DNA of 64,000 bases from an uncultured Sphingobium sp. (GTDB lineage: Bacteria > Pseudomonadota > Alphaproteobacteria > Sphingomonadales > Sphingomonadaceae), in NCBI GenBank assembly GCA_946885845.1, contig CAMPHJ010000010.1:13696-77695 (forward strand), in the 5' to 3' direction. How positions within the stretch are numbered: position 1 is the stretch's first letter; each line of letters begins with the position of its first letter. The notes beneath the pieces are model-generated. The model was not told the origin of the DNA. It searched no databases and saw only the letters and a program-made list of their open reading frames with translations. Shown piece by piece: positions 17,768-28,265 of the stretch. The position numbers and the translations under genes are program-made.

Positions 17768-18549
17768 TTGTCGACGCCCGCCCGCGCCAATATCTTGCGT
17801 GCTTGCAAAAAATTTGGAGCATCGATCATTTTTCCTTCCAACATAAGCACACCCGCATTTGGCGCCTGATGAAAGGCTGCCACGATCGCGCGTGCCTGTT
17901 CAATCTGCGCTGCAGTCGGCGTGAAGGCGGCATTGATAATTGGAACCTGCAAAGGATGGAGCGCCATCATCCCTGTAAAGCCATCATGAGCCGCGCGAGC
18001 GGCATAGGTGGCCAGACCTGCTTCATCCTTGACCGTGGGATAAACGGCCTCGATCGCGGCTATCCCGGCAGCATGCGCGGCAAAAAGAGACATAGCCCTC
18101 ACCATCTCGTAAGGAGCGGTAGGAACCATTTGGATGACGGCTACCAACAGCGCCGATAGCTGCGGGCAGGTCCTCGGCACCCCAGGTCAGACCAACAAAA
18201 TGCTGCCGGACCGCGCCATAGCTGCTGAGTTGGAAGACCGCCGCAGGCGTCTCGGAAGCAATCGGCAAGATTGCTGCAACCGGGAGCATCTCCTATCTTG
18301 TCGATCAACGCAGTAACACTTGGCGCTGCTTCCGCCTTTGGCAGAGCGATCCCGTCAGGACGCCCAGGCAGCACGGCGAGAGATCGGTATCGGTCAAGTC
18401 GTTGATCGCGAAGTGCGACCCACTTCCTTCTTTGCTGGCGCGACAAAATCCTCCAGATCGAGGATCAGCGCATCGGCGCCGCTCGAGGCGGCCTTCGCGA
18501 AACGCTCGGGCCGATCGGCAGGGACGAAGAGCAGCGAGCGTAGGTTCAA
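17764..18549 (-). pseudogene. CitE-like CoA ester lyase (HpcH/HpaI family) broken by several frameshifts
   Basis: Pieces in successive frames reconstruct one CitE-type lyase. The N-terminal LRSLLFVPADRPERFAKA and DALILDLEDFVAPAKKE are followed by RPDGIALPKAEAAPSVTAL, then LPIASETPAAVF and GLTWGAEDLPAAIGA, and last YEMVRAMSLFAAHAAG...GFTGMMALHP to the stop at 17764. At least three frameshifts separate them. A TTG start at 18549 would overlap the MaoC stop. Intact homologues cleave beta-hydroxyacyl-CoAs or condense acyl-CoA with glyoxylate. Several independent hits argue against sequencing error at a single site. Confidence 0.85.
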
Positions 18550-18998
18550 GCCTCGCTGCCTTTGATCAACGTCATGCGCAAGCACTGACATACGACCTCG
18601 TCGCGCTGGTTGACCAAGCGATGTGCGAAAGTGACTATGCCTGCGCCCGGACGCGACTTGCTGGGCTTGAGGTCCGTCACCTCGGTTTCCGCGCGCAGCG
18701 TATCGCCGATGAATACGGGCTTGGGCATCAGCAGCTTGTCATAGCCGAGATTGGCGACAAGCGTGCCGAGCGTGGTGTCGCCGACCGACAGGCCGATCAT
18801 CAGCGCGAATGTGAAGGTGCCGTTGACGAGGATCTGCCCGAACTCGCTCGCCTTCGCGGCTTCCAGGTCGATGTGCAGCGGCTGCGGATTGTGCGTCATC
18901 GTGGAAAATAGAAGATTATCCGTCTCCGTCACCGTGCGCCGGATTTCGTGGCGCAGCGTCTCGCCAATCGACCATTGGTTGAAGAACTTGCCCGCCAT
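18546..18998 (-). CDS. MaoC-family (R)-specific enoyl-CoA hydratase
   Basis: A 150-residue hot-dog-fold dehydratase. The hydratase signature region reads TETDNLLFSTMTHNPQPLHIDLEAAK, in which Asn and His of NPQPLHID give the catalytic Asp/Asn-His pair. It hydrates trans-2-enoyl-CoA, or in related clusters mesaconyl-CoA-type substrates. It overlaps the carboxylase alpha gene by 1 bp and the citE remnant by a few bases. In a leucine operon it could act on a branched enoyl-CoA such as 3-methylglutaconyl-CoA; this is an inference because the usual crotonase-type hydratase is not seen here. Confidence 0.87.
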   Translation of the reverse strand: MAGKFFNQWSIGETLRHEIRRTVTETDNLLFSTMTHNPQPLHIDLEAAKASEFGQILVNGTFTFALMIGLSVGDTTLGTLVANLGYDKLLMPKPVFIGDTLRAETEVTDLKPSKSRPGAGIVTFAHRLVNQRDEVVCQCLRMTLIKGSEA

Positions 18999-20851
18999 CA
19001 GGCCCCCTCCCCCTTCTCGATCTTCACCAGCAACGTCCCTTCGCTTACCTGTCCGCCCTCGCGAGCATTGAGTTGTGCGACGGTGCCGTCAAACGGCGCG
19101 GTCAGGCTATGCTCCATCTTCATGGCCTCCAGCGTCAGCAGCTTCTGTCCCTTGGTGACGGCTTCACCCGCCGCCACGGCAACGGCAATGACGCGGCCCG
19201 GCATAGGCGAAAGGATCGCACCGTCCGACGCATCCGCGCCCGCAGCGCCAGCCGCGCGCCACGGCGTGAGACGCCATACCTGGCCACCCTGCGCCACCAG
19301 CACATCGTCCGCGCCCTCACCGCCCTGGCGCGGATCATAGCTGATCGTCACCGCCTCCCCATCGAGCAGGAAGGTGCCTTCGCTCCGCACCGGCGCATTG
19401 AGCCGAAAGCCCGCAAGACCGCCGCACCGCGTCAAGCTGGCTGCGGCATCCGCCAGCGCGTCATCGCTTGGCCGGGCGGGCGGCATCAGCGCTTCGCCTT
19501 CGCGGCCGATCAGTCCCGTATCGAGCCGCGCGGCGATGAAATCGGGATGCTTTAACGCTTTCACCAGAAAGCCTGCATTGGTCTTGAGCGGCCAGACTGC
19601 GCTCTCATCGAGAGCCTGCGTCAGGGCCGAGCGGGCGGCGTCCCGAGTAGGGCCATGAGCGATGACCTTGGCGATCATCGGGTCATAGAAAGGCGATATT
19701 TCCGCACCCTGCTCGACGCCGGTATCGATGCGGACATTCTCATCGCCCAACTCAAATGTATCGAGCCTGCCGATCGATGGCAGAAAGCCCTTGGCCGGGT
19801 CTTCGGCATAAAGGCGCGCTTCCATCGCCCAGCCGTTGATCGACAGTTCTCCCTGACTCTTGGGCAGCTTTTCGCCCGAAGCGATACGTAATTGCCATTC
19901 GACCAGGTCCTGCCCGGTGATCTCTTCGGTCACGGGATGCTCGACCTGCAGCCGGGTGTTCATCTCCATGAACCAGATGCGGTCGGCCTTTAGCCCTTCC
20001 GATCCATCGGCGATGAATTCGATCGTGCCTGCGCCGACATAATCGACAGCCCTGGCCGCGTTGACCGCCGCCTGGCAGACCGCCGCGCGCGTTTCCGCAT
20101 CCATGCCGGGCGCGGGCGCCTCCTCGATCACCTTCTGGTGACGGCGCTGGAGCGAACAGTCGCGCTCGAACAGATGGACGACATTGCCATAGCTGTCGCC
20201 AAACACCTGCACCTCGATATGGCGCGGGTTGGTAACCCATTTTTCCAGCAGCACCTGGTCATTGCCAAAGCTCGACGCTGCTTCGCGCTGGCAGGAGAGC
20301 AGCGCGTCGGCAAAGTCGGCAGCGTTATCGACCTTGCGCATTCCCTTGCCGCCGCCGCCAGCAACCGCCTTGATGAGGACAGGATAACCGATCGCGTCGG
20401 CCGCCGACTTCAAGCGCTCCGGTGATTGGTCATCGCCCAGATAGCCGGGCGTGGTAGGCACGCCCGCTTGGCTCATCAGCCTTTTGGCTGCGTCCTTCAG
20501 GCCCATGGCCGTGATGGAGGAGGGATTGGGACCGACCCAGATCAGGCCAGCGTCTGTGACGGCCTGCGCGAACTCGGCATTTTCCGAAAGAAAGCCGTAG
20601 CCGGGATGGACCGCCTGCGCGCCGGTCTGCTTGGCTGCGGCTATGATCTTGTCGCCTAGCAGATAGGACTCGCGCACCGGCGACGGCCCGATATGCACCG
20701 CCTCGTCAGCCGAGCGGACGTGCAGCGCCTGCGCATCAGCATCGGAGTAAACCGCGATGGTGCGGATGCCCAGACGCCGGGCGGTTCGAATGATCCGACA
20801 AGCGATTTCGCCACGATTGGCAATGAGGAGAGATTGGATCATGGCCCTCAC
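18998..20851 (-). CDS. mccA: Methylcrotonyl-CoA carboxylase biotin subunit (biotin carboxylase + BCCP)
   Basis: A 617-residue subunit. The biotin carboxylase domain begins [20 protein letters not shown] and contains the ATP-grasp glycine loop [12 protein letters not shown]. The C-terminal carrier domain has the biotinyl lysine in EAMKM at about residue 578. It carboxylates biotin with ATP and bicarbonate for transfer by the beta subunit. It is somewhat shorter than the usual 650-670 residues. Neighbouring isovaleryl-CoA dehydrogenase points to methylcrotonyl-CoA rather than propionyl-CoA. Genes are coupled by 4-bp overlaps. An internal ATG at 20842 is an alternative start. Confidence 0.88.
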   Translation of the reverse strand: MRAMIQSLLIANRGEIACRIIRTARRLGIRTIAVYSDADAQALHVRSADEAVHIGPSPVRESYLLGDKIIAAAKQTGAQAVHPGYGFLSENAEFAQAVTDAGLIWVGPNPSSITAMGLKDAAKRLMSQAGVPTTPGYLGDDQSPERLKSAADAIGYPVLIKAVAGGGGKGMRKVDNAADFADALLSCQREAASSFGNDQVLLEKWVTNPRHIEVQVFGDSYGNVVHLFERDCSLQRRHQKVIEEAPAPGMDAETRAAVCQAAVNAARAVDYVGAGTIEFIADGSEGLKADRIWFMEMNTRLQVEHPVTEEITGQDLVEWQLRIASGEKLPKSQGELSINGWAMEARLYAEDPAKGFLPSIGRLDTFELGDENVRIDTGVEQGAEISPFYDPMIAKVIAHGPTRDAARSALTQALDESAVWPLKTNAGFLVKALKHPDFIAARLDTGLIGREGEALMPPARPSDDALADAAASLTRCGGLAGFRLNAPVRSEGTFLLDGEAVTISYDPRQGGEGADDVLVAQGGQVWRLTPWRAAGAAGADASDGAILSPMPGRVIAVAVAAGEAVTKGQKLLTLEAMKMEHSLTAPFDGTVAQLNAREGGQVSEGTLLVKIEKGEGA

Positions 20852-22449
20852 ATCCTGAAGATGCCGAACTCTGGCCGGTCGGCGATCGGCGCGTTCAGCG
20901 TTGCAGCGAAGGCGAGGCCTAGCACGTCGCGGGTTTGCGCGGGGTCGATGATGCCATCATCCCACAGGCGCGCGGTGGCATAATAGGGGTTGCCTTCATG
21001 CTCATATTTTTCGCGGATCGGCACCTTGAAGGCTTCGGCATCTTCGGGCGACCACTTGGCCGCATCACGATGGACGGTGGCGAGGACCGACGCAGCTTGT
21101 TCGCCGCCCATCACCGAAATCCGGGCATTGGGCCAGGTGAACAGAAAGCGCGGCTGATAGGCGCGACCGCACATGCCGTAGTTGCCCGCGCCAAAGCTGC
21201 CGCCGATCAGCACGGTGATCTTGGGCACCTGCGCCGTCGCCACCGCCGTCACCAGCTTCGCGCCATTCTTCGCGATGCCTTCGGCCTCATATTTGCCGCC
21301 GACCATGAAGCCGGAAATATTCTGGAGGAACAGCAGCGGAATGCGCCGCTGGCAGGCCAGTTCGATGAAATGCGCGCCCTTGACCGCGCTCTCGCTGAAC
21401 AGCACGCCATTGTTGGCGAGGATCGCGACAGGCATGCCCCAGATGTGCGCGAAGCCGCAGACGAGGGTCGTGCCGTAAAGCGCCTTGAACTCGTGAAACT
21501 CGCTGCCATCGACGATGCGCGCGATCACCTCGCGCACATCATAGGGCGCGCGGACATCTTGTGGGACAATGCCATACAGTTCCTGCGGATCATATTTGGG
21601 CGGCTTGGCCTCGCGCAGGTTCAGGTTCGGCGTGTAGTCGGGCTGAAGCGTCGAGACGATATCCCTCACGATCGACAGCGCATGATCGTCATTTTCAGCG
21701 ACATGATCGACCACGCCCGACTTGCGACCATGCAGGTCGCCGCCGCCAAGATCTTCTGCCGAGATCACCTCCCCCGTCGCCGCCTGCACCAGTGGGGGTC
21801 CCGCAAGGAAGATCGTCCCCTGATTGCGCACGATCACCGTCTCGTCGGACATGGCGGGCACATAGGCGCCACCCGCCGTGCAGCTGCCCATGACGCAGGC
21901 GATCTGCGGGATACCACGTGCGGACAGGTTTGCCTGATTATAGAAGATGCGGCCGAAATGCTCCTTATCGGGGAAGACGTCCGCCTGATTGGGCAGGTTC
22001 GCGCCGCCGCTGTCCACCAGATAGACGCAGGGCAGACGGTTTTCGAGCGCGATCTCCTGCGCGCGCAAATGCTTTTTGACGCTGATGGGGTAATATGTCC
22101 CGCCCTTCACCGTCGCATCGTTACATAGAATCATCACTTGGCGGCCGGACACCCGGCCGATACCCGCGATGACGCCCGCGCCGGGCACCTCGTCATGATA
22201 AAGCCCGTTGGCGGCGAGCTGGCCCACTTCCAGGAATGACGAGCCGGGATCGAGCAACCGCTCCACCCGCTCGCGGGGCAGCAGCTTGCCGCGCGCCACA
22301 TGCTTGGCGCGGGCGCTGTGCGATCCCCCTGTCGCGGCGGCGGCGACCTTCTCGCGCAACGCCTCGGCCAAGGCGCGATTATGGGCGGCGTTCGCGCGAA
22401 AGCCATCCTCTTCCGGCGAAAGCTTCCTATCGAGAATGGGCGCGCTCAT
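20848..22449 (-). CDS. mccB: Methylcrotonyl-CoA carboxylase carboxyltransferase subunit
   Basis: A 533-residue carboxyltransferase with two crotonase-fold halves. The N-terminal half contains the acyl-CoA site [14 protein letters not shown] and [17 protein letters not shown]. The C-terminal half has [20 protein letters not shown] and [16 protein letters not shown]. The GxxLPNQ and NYGMCGRAY forms are typical of MCC beta subunits. It transfers CO2 from biotin to 3-methylcrotonyl-CoA. It overlaps the dehydrogenase and biotin-subunit genes by 4 bp each, so the operon is translationally coupled. Confidence 0.92.
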   Translation of the reverse strand: MSAPILDRKLSPEEDGFRANAAHNRALAEALREKVAAAATGGSHSARAKHVARGKLLPRERVERLLDPGSSFLEVGQLAANGLYHDEVPGAGVIAGIGRVSGRQVMILCNDATVKGGTYYPISVKKHLRAQEIALENRLPCVYLVDSGGANLPNQADVFPDKEHFGRIFYNQANLSARGIPQIACVMGSCTAGGAYVPAMSDETVIVRNQGTIFLAGPPLVQAATGEVISAEDLGGGDLHGRKSGVVDHVAENDDHALSIVRDIVSTLQPDYTPNLNLREAKPPKYDPQELYGIVPQDVRAPYDVREVIARIVDGSEFHEFKALYGTTLVCGFAHIWGMPVAILANNGVLFSESAVKGAHFIELACQRRIPLLFLQNISGFMVGGKYEAEGIAKNGAKLVTAVATAQVPKITVLIGGSFGAGNYGMCGRAYQPRFLFTWPNARISVMGGEQAASVLATVHRDAAKWSPEDAEAFKVPIREKYEHEGNPYYATARLWDDGIIDPAQTRDVLGLAFAATLNAPIADRPEFGIFRM

Positions 22450-23594
22450 GCCCCGATCAGCTCCCGCCCGATCAGCATGCGGCGAATTTCGTTTGTGCCA
22501 GCGCCGATGTCCAGCAGCTTGGCGTCACGCATATAACGCTCGATCGGCCAATCCTTGGTATAGCCCGCGCCGCCCAGTGCCTGCACCGCCTCGAGCGCTG
22601 TCTTCATCGCATTTTCGCTCGCCAGCAGGATCGCCCCCGCCGCATCGAAACGCGTCGTCTTGCCTGCGTCACATGCTTTCGCCACGGCATAGACATAAGC
22701 GCGGGCGCTGTTGAGCGCGACATACATGTCGGCGATCTTCGCCTGCATCAGTTGGAACGCGCCGATCGGCTTGCCGAACTGCTTGCGCTCCCGGACATAG
22801 GGGATGACGACGTCGAGGCAGGCTTGCATGATGCCGAGCTGGATGCCCGACAGCACCGTGCGCTCATAATCGAGGCCGGACATCAGCACGCCGACGCCGC
22901 CGTTCAGCGGGCCCATGATATTGTCTTCCGGCACCTCGCAATCCTCGAACACCAGTTCCGATGTCGGCGAGCCGCGCATGCCGACTTTCGCGATCTTCTG
23001 CCCGATCGAAAAGCCCTTCATCCCCTTTTCAACGATGAAGGTGGTGATGCCCTTTGATCCTTCACCGGTCTTGGCATAAACCACCAGCGTGTCCGCATAG
23101 GCCGCATTGGTGATCCAGAATTTCGTGCCGTTGAGGACATAACGGTCGCCCTTCTTCTCGGCCTTGAGCTTCATCGCCACGACGTCGGACCCGGCGCCCG
23201 CCTCCGACATGGCGAGGCTGCCGACATGCTCGCCAGAGATTAGCTTCGGCAGATATTTCACTTTCTGCGCTTCATTGCCCCAGCGCCGCAACTGGTTGAC
23301 GCAAAGGTTGGAGTGGGCGCCATAGGACAGGCCAATCGATGCTGATGCCCGCGCCACTTCCTCCTGCGCGACGACATGCTCCAGATAGCCAAGACCAAGG
23401 CCGCCAAATTCCTCTTCCACGGTGATGCCGTGCAGGCCCAGATCGCCCATATTGGTCCATAGCTCGTCGCGCGGAAACCAGTCTTTTTCGTCGATCTCGG
23501 CTGCCAACGGCGCAATCTTGTTGGCGGAAAAACGCGCCGCGCTCTCCCGGATCATGTCGGCATTGTCGCCAAGCGCGAAGTCGAAATCGGTCAT
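22446..23594 (-). CDS. ivd: Isovaleryl-CoA dehydrogenase
   Basis: A 382-residue acyl-CoA dehydrogenase. The catalytic glutamate lies in [12 protein letters not shown] near residue 245, the characteristic position of isovaleryl-CoA dehydrogenases rather than the C-terminal position of most family members. Other marks are [28 protein letters not shown] and the tail [16 protein letters not shown]. It oxidises isovaleryl-CoA to 3-methylcrotonyl-CoA, the substrate of the adjoining carboxylase. The start at 23594 is supported by AGGAGAG 6 nt upstream; an upstream codon at 23633 is less likely. It is first in the leucine operon. Confidence 0.92.
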   Translation of the reverse strand: MTDFDFALGDNADMIRESAARFSANKIAPLAAEIDEKDWFPRDELWTNMGDLGLHGITVEEEFGGLGLGYLEHVVAQEEVARASASIGLSYGAHSNLCVNQLRRWGNEAQKVKYLPKLISGEHVGSLAMSEAGAGSDVVAMKLKAEKKGDRYVLNGTKFWITNAAYADTLVVYAKTGEGSKGITTFIVEKGMKGFSIGQKIAKVGMRGSPTSELVFEDCEVPEDNIMGPLNGGVGVLMSGLDYERTVLSGIQLGIMQACLDVVIPYVRERKQFGKPIGAFQLMQAKIADMYVALNSARAYVYAVAKACDAGKTTRFDAAGAILLASENAMKTALEAVQALGGAGYTKDWPIERYMRDAKLLDIGAGTNEIRRMLIGRELIGA

Positions 23595-23731
23595 GGAAGC
23601 TCTCCTGTCGATCCGCATTCTAGCGCGCCACATCTTTAAGGGAAAATTGAACTTCCCCTAACAACATCATTGATAATATCTATACACCTATTTCAGTCGC
23701 AAGTGCCGCATGCACCTAGCCGGGATAAATT

Positions 23732-24610
23732 ATGCTCGACCGCTATCTTCTGCGCTATTTCCTGGCCGTCGTCGACCACGGCAATTTTTCACGCGCCGCA
23801 GGCCATTGCAATGTGTCGCAGCCGACGCTTTCCATCGGCATCGCCAAGCTGGAGCGGACGCTGGGCATTGCCTTGTTCGTGCGCTCGAATCAGCGAGTGG
23901 AATTGACCAGCGGCGGCACCCGCTTTCTGGCTCATGCGCGGCGAATAGAGCGCGAGTTCAACTTGGCGATGCAATCCATGGACATGGCCGAGGCGCTGCC
24001 CGCCCTGCGCCTCGGCATCCTTTCCAGCATAGCGGGCGATATCATCGCCGCATCGGTGGCGCGGACACGACTGGAACGGCAGCACAGGTTTGAACTGCTG
24101 TTCGGCACCGAACGGGAACTGACCGGGCACCTCGCCAAGGGGCGCATCGACATGGCGCTCACTTTGGTCGATCGCGGCGGCGACCGCTTTCTCGAGCAAC
24201 CCATCTTTACCGAAGGCTATGCATTGGCGCTGTCGGCGGACCATCCGCTCGCCGCCTTGACTGAAATCAGTGCGGATCAGCTAGCAAATGACGTGATGAT
24301 CGTACGCCGCCATTGCGAGGCGCTATCGGACACCAGTCGCTTTTTCACGGAACGCGGCGTTCGTCCGCATTTCGCTCTGCGATCGACTAATGACGAGCGG
24401 GTCATACAAATGGTCCGCGCGGGCTTAGGCATTACCGTGATGCCCAAGAGCTACCGTGCGGACGGCATGGTGCGGCCTAAACTCACCGGATTTGACATGA
24501 CGCGTACTTTGGGCTGGGCGGCGGCACAGGACGCGGAAGCCATGCTCTGCGAACCGCCACCGCTGCTCCGGGAGATCGGAAGTCAGCTTGTGGAGGAAAC
24601 TAGGACATAA
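23732..24610 (+). CDS. LysR-family regulator divergent from the leucine operon
   Basis: A 292-residue LysR regulator with HTH residues NFSRAAGHCNVSQPTLSIGIAKLERTLG and an effector domain from about residue 90. It diverges from ivd across 137 bp of AT-rich DNA. That arrangement suggests it activates ivd-mccBA-maoC. It is a different type from the regulator at 14475-15374. The inducer is probably a leucine or isovalerate catabolite, by position only. Confidence 0.87.
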   Translation: MLDRYLLRYFLAVVDHGNFSRAAGHCNVSQPTLSIGIAKLERTLGIALFVRSNQRVELTSGGTRFLAHARRIEREFNLAMQSMDMAEALPALRLGILSSIAGDIIAASVARTRLERQHRFELLFGTERELTGHLAKGRIDMALTLVDRGGDRFLEQPIFTEGYALALSADHPLAALTEISADQLANDVMIVRRHCEALSDTSRFFTERGVRPHFALRSTNDERVIQMVRAGLGITVMPKSYRADGMVRPKLTGFDMTRTLGWAAAQDAEAMLCEPPPLLREIGSQLVEETRT

Positions 24611-25280
24611 CCGGTTCGCGCTCTACCGCGGCGTAGATGCCCGTACGTGCGTATTTAGCGTTTAGCCGGATCACGTGTCGGAACGAAATAGAATTGTTAT
24701 TCCATATATTATATTGACAACATGTAAATGCCAGTTATTAAAAGGCTAATCCTATAGGTTTGCCGGAGATTGATTGATCCGATCCAACAGGTAGTCCTTG
24801 TAAACGTGCCGATATTGCGCACCCGTGGGCTATGGTTCGCTCGTTTGTCGATGACGGCGTAGTCATCAAGGAGGGTAGTGGTGATAAGAACCTGTTCGTA
24901 AAGAAACAGGTAGCGCCGACCTTGGCGCCGCAGCATGCCCAGACGCTCCAGCAGCCGGGCAATCAATCAAATCAGGCGATGGTCGGCGGGCGTCAACGAA
25001 GTAGGCTCTTTGTATGGATCCGAAGAAAATGTCGGAACCTCCCGCCTTGGTGGCGCGGAAACGGCATGCGCGCGGGTAAGAAACCTAATGTAAGTTGATG
25101 CACGCTGCCGCGCTATAAAGGCCGTGGAAGGCAGAAGAGGTGCTCGGAGAATCCAGGATTGGGCACTCCGATTGAGGCAGCTCTTCGATCATGTGGGGTA
25201 CAGGCATGATTTTCGACAGTTTGTTAGCTGCCAAATTGACGGCGGGTGACCCGTAGTTCTGTTGTGGAGGTTTATTGAAC
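24611..25280. other. 670-bp gap before the GH1 gene; AT-rich motif and unassigned DNA
   Basis: No gene is recognised. A minus-strand frame at 24709-24966 could encode 85 residues but resembles nothing known to me and has no clear ribosome site. The left end contains the AT-rich element at 24691-24720. The part near 25200-25270 leads to the GH1 ribosome site GGAGG at 25266-25270. Part of this region may be decayed coding DNA. Confidence 0.5.
24691..24720 (-). promoter_or_regulatory. AT-rich ATGGAAT element, copy 1
   Basis: Read on the minus strand, the element starts TTGTCAATATA and ends ATATGGAAT, then AACAATTC. Its first 22 nt match the element at 32262-32283 at 19 positions. It lies in the gap between the LysR stop and the GH1 start. 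Confidence 0.4.
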
Positions 25281-26591
25281 ATGACGACGATCGATCGACG
25301 CCAAGCGCTTGGGTTCGCTACCGGCGCCGCTGCCACGCTCGCCGTGCCAGCGGGTGCCCGGCGGGTCAGCAATGGCCGTTTTTTGTGGGGCGCCGCCACC
25401 GCCGGCTATCAGATCGAAGGAAACGCACCCGCGACCGACATCTGGCTGCTGGAACATATGACGCCGACCATCTTCGCCGAACCATCGGGCGATGCCGACG
25501 ACAGCCTGCATCGCTGGCGCGAGGATATGGCCATTGCAAAGGCAATCGGCCTCAACTGCTATCGCTTCTCTGTCGAATGGTCGCGGATCGAACCGGACAA
25601 GGGTCAGTTCAGCATCGCCTATCTCGATTTCTATAAGGAGATGATCGACCATTGCCGCGAACTGGAGCTGGCTCCGGTCGTCACCTTCAATCACTTCACC
25701 ACACCGCGCTGGTTCGCTGCCTCGGGCGGATGGACGCAGACCGACGCGGCAGCACTGTTCGGGCGCTATTGCGATCGTGTAGCCCGGGCAATGGCGGATG
25801 GCATCAGCCATGCCGTGACGCTGAACGAACCCAACCTCTCGCTTGGAGGAAGCCTGTCGGCGTTGCAATTGGGTGGCGCTTCCCTGGCCAAGATGCAGGC
25901 GATGATCGCGGCGGCTGCCAAGGCCAGCGGATCGGATCGGTTCGATGTGCTCAACTTCGGCGATCCAGAGCCGATGATGCCCGGCGTGATCGCAGGTCAC
26001 AAGACGGCCCGCGCGGCGATCAAGGCGGTGCGCGGCGATTTGCCGGTGGGCCTTAGCCTCGCCATCACCGACGATGTCGGCGTGGGACCGGGCAATCTGC
26101 TCAAGCGCAAACGCCAGATCGTCTACGAACCATTTTTCGCGCTGGCGCGGGACGATGATTTCATCGGCGTGCAGACCTATGGGCGGCAATATATCGGTAA
26201 GGACGGCCCGGTAGATGTTCCCGCCGACATGCCAAAGCGCCCCAACGGCAAGGAATGGTTCCCCACCGCGATCGGCAACACCATACGCTACGCGCATCAG
26301 GCCACGGGTAAGCCCGTGCTGATCACCGAAAACGGCATCGACGCCAGCGATGATGCCGAAAGGCAGAAGTTCATCCCGGAGGCGATCGCCTCGGTCGAGG
26401 CGGCGATGCGCGATGGCGTGCCCGTCGAAGGCTATATCCACTGGTCGCTCCTCGACAATTTCGAGTGGATGCTCGGCTACGGGCCGAAATATGGACTCGT
26501 TGCGGTCGATCGCACGACCTTCAAACGCACACCCAAGCCCAGCGCCGCCCTATTCGGCCGGATTGCCAGGGCGGGCGGCATGGCTGCGTGA
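25281..26591 (+). CDS. GH1 glycosidase with probable Tat-type export signal
   Basis: A 436-residue GH1 enzyme with acid/base Glu183 in TLNEPN and nucleophile Glu350 in ITENGI, plus an FLWGAATAGYQIEG start to the barrel and a WSLLDNFEW aglycone-site segment. It would cleave beta-glucosides or related beta-glycosides. The N-terminus MTTIDRRQALGFATGAAATL has a twin-arginine and a hydrophobic stretch ending near PAGA, suggesting periplasmic export, which is uncommon for GH1. A TTG at 25275 is an alternative start. Esterases follow on the same strand, suggesting joint attack on acylated glycosides. Confidence 0.88.
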   Translation: MTTIDRRQALGFATGAAATLAVPAGARRVSNGRFLWGAATAGYQIEGNAPATDIWLLEHMTPTIFAEPSGDADDSLHRWREDMAIAKAIGLNCYRFSVEWSRIEPDKGQFSIAYLDFYKEMIDHCRELELAPVVTFNHFTTPRWFAASGGWTQTDAAALFGRYCDRVARAMADGISHAVTLNEPNLSLGGSLSALQLGGASLAKMQAMIAAAAKASGSDRFDVLNFGDPEPMMPGVIAGHKTARAAIKAVRGDLPVGLSLAITDDVGVGPGNLLKRKRQIVYEPFFALARDDDFIGVQTYGRQYIGKDGPVDVPADMPKRPNGKEWFPTAIGNTIRYAHQATGKPVLITENGIDASDDAERQKFIPEAIASVEAAMRDGVPVEGYIHWSLLDNFEWMLGYGPKYGLVAVDRTTFKRTPKPSAALFGRIARAGGMAA

Positions 26592-26920
26592 CAGCCTCCG
26601 TCTCCTGGCAGCCTCAACCGTCGGCAGGAAGCTGACGCCCTGCTCCAGCCAGTCGCACATGGATCAATCTGATCTATCGAAATTTATTTTCCTGATTTAT
26701 ATTGTATGGAATATGCTATCCATCTATGAGCGTATCTATTCCAAAGTTGGCGCAGAATAGCGTTGAACCTATGGAGTTAGATCCTGAAACGAAACCTTCG
26801 GTACGATCGGAGCCGACGTGACCTTCAAATTCTGAAGCGGTTCCAAATGTTAGACCGAAGATCGCGAACGTTACCGCTCGCGGCCTTCATGGTTTTAACC
26901 GAGCCGGTTACTCCGCCAGC
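26592..26920. other. 329-bp gap with AT-rich element
   Basis: No gene is supported. The region holds the AT-rich element at 26691-26722 followed by a partial dyad (TGGAATATGCTATCCA), consistent with a promoter or operator for the downstream membrane-anchored hydrolase. Nothing else is recognised. Confidence 0.5.
26691..26722 (+). promoter_or_regulatory. AT-rich ATGGAAT element, copy 2
   Basis: CCTGATTTATATTGTATGGAAT followed by ATGCTATCC is laid out like the elements at 24691, 32261 and 45418: a TG or CTGAT start, an A/T run, ATGGAAT, and an ATT/ATC block. It lies about 200 nt upstream of the hydrolase at 26921. Confidence 0.4.
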
Positions 26921-28207
26921 ATGAAGACCGCCTTTTCAACGAAGTCCCAAAAGGGAGCGGCTTTGAGCAAGATTGACAGGTCCTACGCCATTTCGGCTCC
27001 GCAAGGCTGGTTTTCAGTTGCCGGGATGTGGCTGGCGATTGGCATCGTCGCTGTGACGGTTGCCTACACAGTGCTGACACAGGCCCTCGCCATCATTCCG
27101 GTGGATGCTGTTGGCTGGTCGCTGCAAACCCGAGCCTCGCAGGCTGCCATATTGCTGCTTTCGGCGGTCCGGGACCAGTTTGGTCTGTGGAACATAGCCA
27201 TTGCGGTCGCTGCCTGCCTGATCGCGTTCACCGCCGCTTCTCGCTCGGCGACATATCGACGGACCTGGCGAATATTGTTTCGCCTTTCCGCGATCGGCCT
27301 TCTGGCATGCATCACAACTGCGCTGTGGCTGATATCCGCCGTGGCGGAGTCGGGTGCATCGACGTCGGCATTGCGGTCCATGTTTCCTTACCCCAGCGCA
27401 GACGATCGCCCGGATCGGACAGTGATCTATGGGCGGCCTGACGGGGTCGCCTTGGCGGCTGATCTCTACCTTCCATCGCACAAATTGCCGGGCCCAAACC
27501 CGGTTGTAGTTAGAATCCACGGAGGCGGCTTCGTATTGGGGAAGAGGGGGGCGAACGCACATACTCAATATCTGGTCGATCAGGGTTTCGCGGTGATGGA
27601 TATCGACTACCGGCTCGCCACCCCGACATTTCACACCTGGGACAAGGCGGTCGGTGACGTCGGGTGCGCCCTTACGTGGGTCGCGATTGACGGGCGTTCG
27701 GTCGGCCTTGATCCAGATCGGGTCGTGACCCTGGGCGATTCCGCTGGGGGCAACCTCGCCATCAACGCGGCTTACATGATCGCCAATGGAACGATGACGC
27801 CGACCTGTAACAGTTCCGCCGATCTTCCCAAGGTGCGCGCCGTCATCGCCCATTTCCCTGCGGTTGATATGATCCACGGAGCAACCGATACGGCGCTGGG
27901 CCGATTGGTTGGTCAATATTATGTCGGCGGCACACCTCGCCAATTTCCCGGTCGCTATCGCGCGATCGATTCCGCTTCTCATCTCTCCGCTCGCGCCCCA
28001 CCGACCCTGATCTTCCAGGGCAATCGCGACCATCTCGTTCTGGCGGGACCCGTGAGAACGTTCGCCCGTCGTGCCGAACGGGTCGGTGTTGAAATTCGCT
28101 ATGTCGAATATCCCACGCTCGAACATGGGTGGGGAAACTCGAACTATCCCACGCAAGCGAGCGGCGAGATCATGGTCGCTTGGTTGCGGACCAGGTTTGG
28201 GAAATAA
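26921..28207 (+). CDS. Membrane-anchored alpha/beta hydrolase (HSL-like esterase)
   Basis: A 428-residue protein. The N-terminal 150 residues carry about three transmembrane helices (roughly 32-54, 88-106 and 119-140). The C-terminal domain has HGGGF at 200-204, the nucleophile elbow GDSAGG at 272-277 (Ser274), an acid in GNRDHLV and a histidine in LEHGWGN. The architecture suggests an esterase tethered to the inner membrane, possibly facing the periplasm. An internal start cannot be ruled out, but no better ribosome site was noted. It belongs to a run of three hydrolases after GH1. Confidence 0.8.
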   Translation: MKTAFSTKSQKGAALSKIDRSYAISAPQGWFSVAGMWLAIGIVAVTVAYTVLTQALAIIPVDAVGWSLQTRASQAAILLLSAVRDQFGLWNIAIAVAACLIAFTAASRSATYRRTWRILFRLSAIGLLACITTALWLISAVAESGASTSALRSMFPYPSADDRPDRTVIYGRPDGVALAADLYLPSHKLPGPNPVVVRIHGGGFVLGKRGANAHTQYLVDQGFAVMDIDYRLATPTFHTWDKAVGDVGCALTWVAIDGRSVGLDPDRVVTLGDSAGGNLAINAAYMIANGTMTPTCNSSADLPKVRAVIAHFPAVDMIHGATDTALGRLVGQYYVGGTPRQFPGRYRAIDSASHLSARAPPTLIFQGNRDHLVLAGPVRTFARRAERVGVEIRYVEYPTLEHGWGNSNYPTQASGEIMVAWLRTRFGK

Positions 28208-28265
28208 AGGCCCGTCGAATGCGGCGCCGTCACTCCAAGGCGGCACGTGAAGGAATCAGGAGAAT

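Noticed and set aside
18546..18911. Plus-strand frames over the citE/MaoC region
   Set aside because: The reconstructed CitE and MaoC homologies are on the minus strand; plus-strand frames lack motifs.
20935..22128. A 397-codon plus-strand frame opposite mccB
   Set aside because: His/Arg/Asp-rich antisense product without known domains, while mccB is complete on the other strand.
24709..24966. An 85-codon minus-strand frame (LLERLGMLRRQGRRYLFLYE)
   Set aside because: Suggestive composition, but no family recognised, no ribosome site and no partner; kept only as part of the gap description.
25272..26441. A 389-codon minus-strand frame opposite GH1
   Set aside because: No domain; the GH1 catalytic motifs are on the plus strand.
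27014..28246. A 410-codon minus-strand frame opposite the membrane hydrolase
   Set aside because: Antisense shadow; the plus strand carries HGGGF and GDSAGG motifs.
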